Positions 6,381 through 7,130 of a stretch of DNA of 7,130 nt are shown one piece after another. A program made the position numbers and the translations under genes. Origin of the DNA: Planctomycetota bacterium (lineage in GTDB: Bacteria; Planctomycetota; Phycisphaerae; WQYP01). A model generated the notes under the pieces. It was not told the origin of the DNA. It made no database searches and was given only the letters and a program-made list of their open reading frames with translations. Where the stretch lies: contig JAKCCC010000091.1 in NCBI GenBank assembly GCA_021838985.1, forward strand, positions 1 through 7,130, written 5' to 3'. Positions within the stretch are counted from its first letter, which is position 1. Each line of letters opens with the position of its first letter.

Positions 6381-7130
6381 CTAGGGATAATACGGCCACC
6401 GATCAAGGCGCGGCCGCGCTTCGCCCGCCTCCACCATGCGCTCGATGAGCCGACGACGCAAGTCCGCGGTTACCTGCACCATCGAGCGGTCGCCAACGTA
6501 GTGCACCAGCGCGGGCGGATCCGCACGGCCGGCCAGATTGACCAGTTGGGCCGGATCGGCCCGGTTATTATAAAGTTGATAATCCCGGTAGCGCCGGCTG
6601 CCAGAGGTGTGGATCGGGTTCAAACCCGGCGCCAGCGCCACATAGGTCCATTGGTCGTCGCGCAGGGCGCGGGCGACCTCTGATTCGCTGATCTGGATGA
6701 AGACCTCATTACGCCAGGCCGCCCGGGCCTTGGCATCGTGCAGCAGCGGCATAAAACTTCGGCCCTGCATGCAGGTCGGAATCGGTAAACCCAGGTGGTC
6801 CAGCAGCGAGGGCGTTAAATCAATCATGCCAACCAGTTCATCGATGACGCGGCGGTGATTGAAGCCCGGCCCCTGGATCATCAGCGGACAATGAATGGAA
6901 CTTTCATGGGGGCTGCGTTTGTACTCGGTATTGCGCGTGCGGAAATGGCAGCCATGGTCGCTCAGGAAGATCACCAACGTGTTCTTTTCCAGGTTTTCTT
7001 CCTGGAGCACCTGGAAAATCCGGCCCATGGATTCATCAATGGCCTGGCAGTCGCCGTAATAATTGGCCAACTGATACGGCCAGTCGCCGGGGAGCGCGCG
7101 CAGGTCGAGCGGGGCATAGGGGTTGCGGAA
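6381..7130 (-). CDS. Sulfatase, alkaline-phosphatase superfamily (partial, N-terminus outside window)
   Basis: The frame is open from the right window edge to the TAG at 6381-6383, giving the last 249 residues. The first visible residues (NPYAPLDLRALPGDWPYQLA) lead into YYGDCQAIDESMGRIFQVLQ, the usual sulfatase helix before the metal site. TLVIFLSDHG (visible residues 51-60) carries the Asp-His metal ligands, and EYKRSPHES (69-77) supplies the Lys/His that contact the sulfate. ELVGMIDLTPSLLDHLGLP follows, then the C-terminal subdomain with YQLYNNRADPAQLVNLAG. The formylglycine motif (C/S-x-P-x-R) and any signal peptide lie outside the window, so substrate and export cannot be judged. The TTG at 7070 is an internal leucine codon, not the start. 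With GH2 downstream on the same strand, it probably removes sulfate from a glycan that GH2 then cleaves. Confidence 0.95.
   Translation of the reverse strand, partial: FRNPYAPLDLRALPGDWPYQLANYYGDCQAIDESMGRIFQVLQEENLEKNTLVIFLSDHGCHFRTRNTEYKRSPHESSIHCPLMIQGPGFNHRRVIDELVGMIDLTPSLLDHLGLPIPTCMQGRSFMPLLHDAKARAAWRNEVFIQISESEVARALRDDQWTYVALAPGLNPIHTSGSRRYRDYQLYNNRADPAQLVNLAGRADPPALVHYVGDRSMVQVTADLRRRLIERMVEAGEARPRLDRWPYYP

Noticed and set aside
7068..7070. TTG as the start of the sulfatase
   Set aside because: The frame stays open to the window edge and the 20 upstream codons give sulfatase-like sequence (NPYAPLDLRALPGDW), so the TTG is internal.
1..7130. CRISPR arrays, tRNA or rRNA genes, insertion sequences, toxin-antitoxin genes
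   Set aside because: No regularly spaced repeats, no cloverleaf or conserved rRNA sequence, and no transposase or small toxin-like product seen on either strand.

Overview
This 7130-base, GC-rich window looks like part of a bacterial polysaccharide-degradation locus. It carries four protein-coding genes. Two run off the window ends, and the left one has no stop inside the window. The combination of an S1-type sulfatase, a large secreted GH2 glycosidase, another large secreted enzyme-like protein and a cupin/AraC regulator fits the Planctomycetota/Verrucomicrobiota group. That assignment is inference from gene content, base composition and weak ribosome-binding sites; no marker gene is present.

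Layout from left to right. Positions 1-1672 (minus) hold the first 557 residues of a secreted multidomain protein: signal peptide, two beta-sandwich-like regions, then the start of a probable alpha/alpha-toroid domain. Positions 1673-2150 are a 478-base divergent intergenic region with a cluster of GC-rich hairpins (1781-1946) and, next to araC, a 10-base inverted repeat whose second copy abuts the start codon. Positions 2151-3023 (plus) encode an AraC-family regulator with an N-terminal cupin; a perfect 24-base palindrome overlaps its 3' end. A 75-base convergent spacer follows. Positions 3099-6200 (minus) encode a secreted 1033-residue GH2 glycosidase with both catalytic glutamates and an additional C-terminal NlpC/P60-like domain. 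Positions 6201-6380 hold the GH2 leader, with a palindrome and a GC-rich hairpin. Positions 6381-7130 (minus) are the C-terminal 249 residues of a sulfatase.

A working model (inference): the sulfatase and GH2 desulfate and cleave a sulfated glycan outside the cytoplasm, the left-hand protein acts on the same or a related substrate, and the AraC protein senses a sugar product and controls the set. The most unusual item is the GH2-NlpC/P60 fusion, which puts a glycosidase and a papain-fold peptidase/amidase-like module in one polypeptide.
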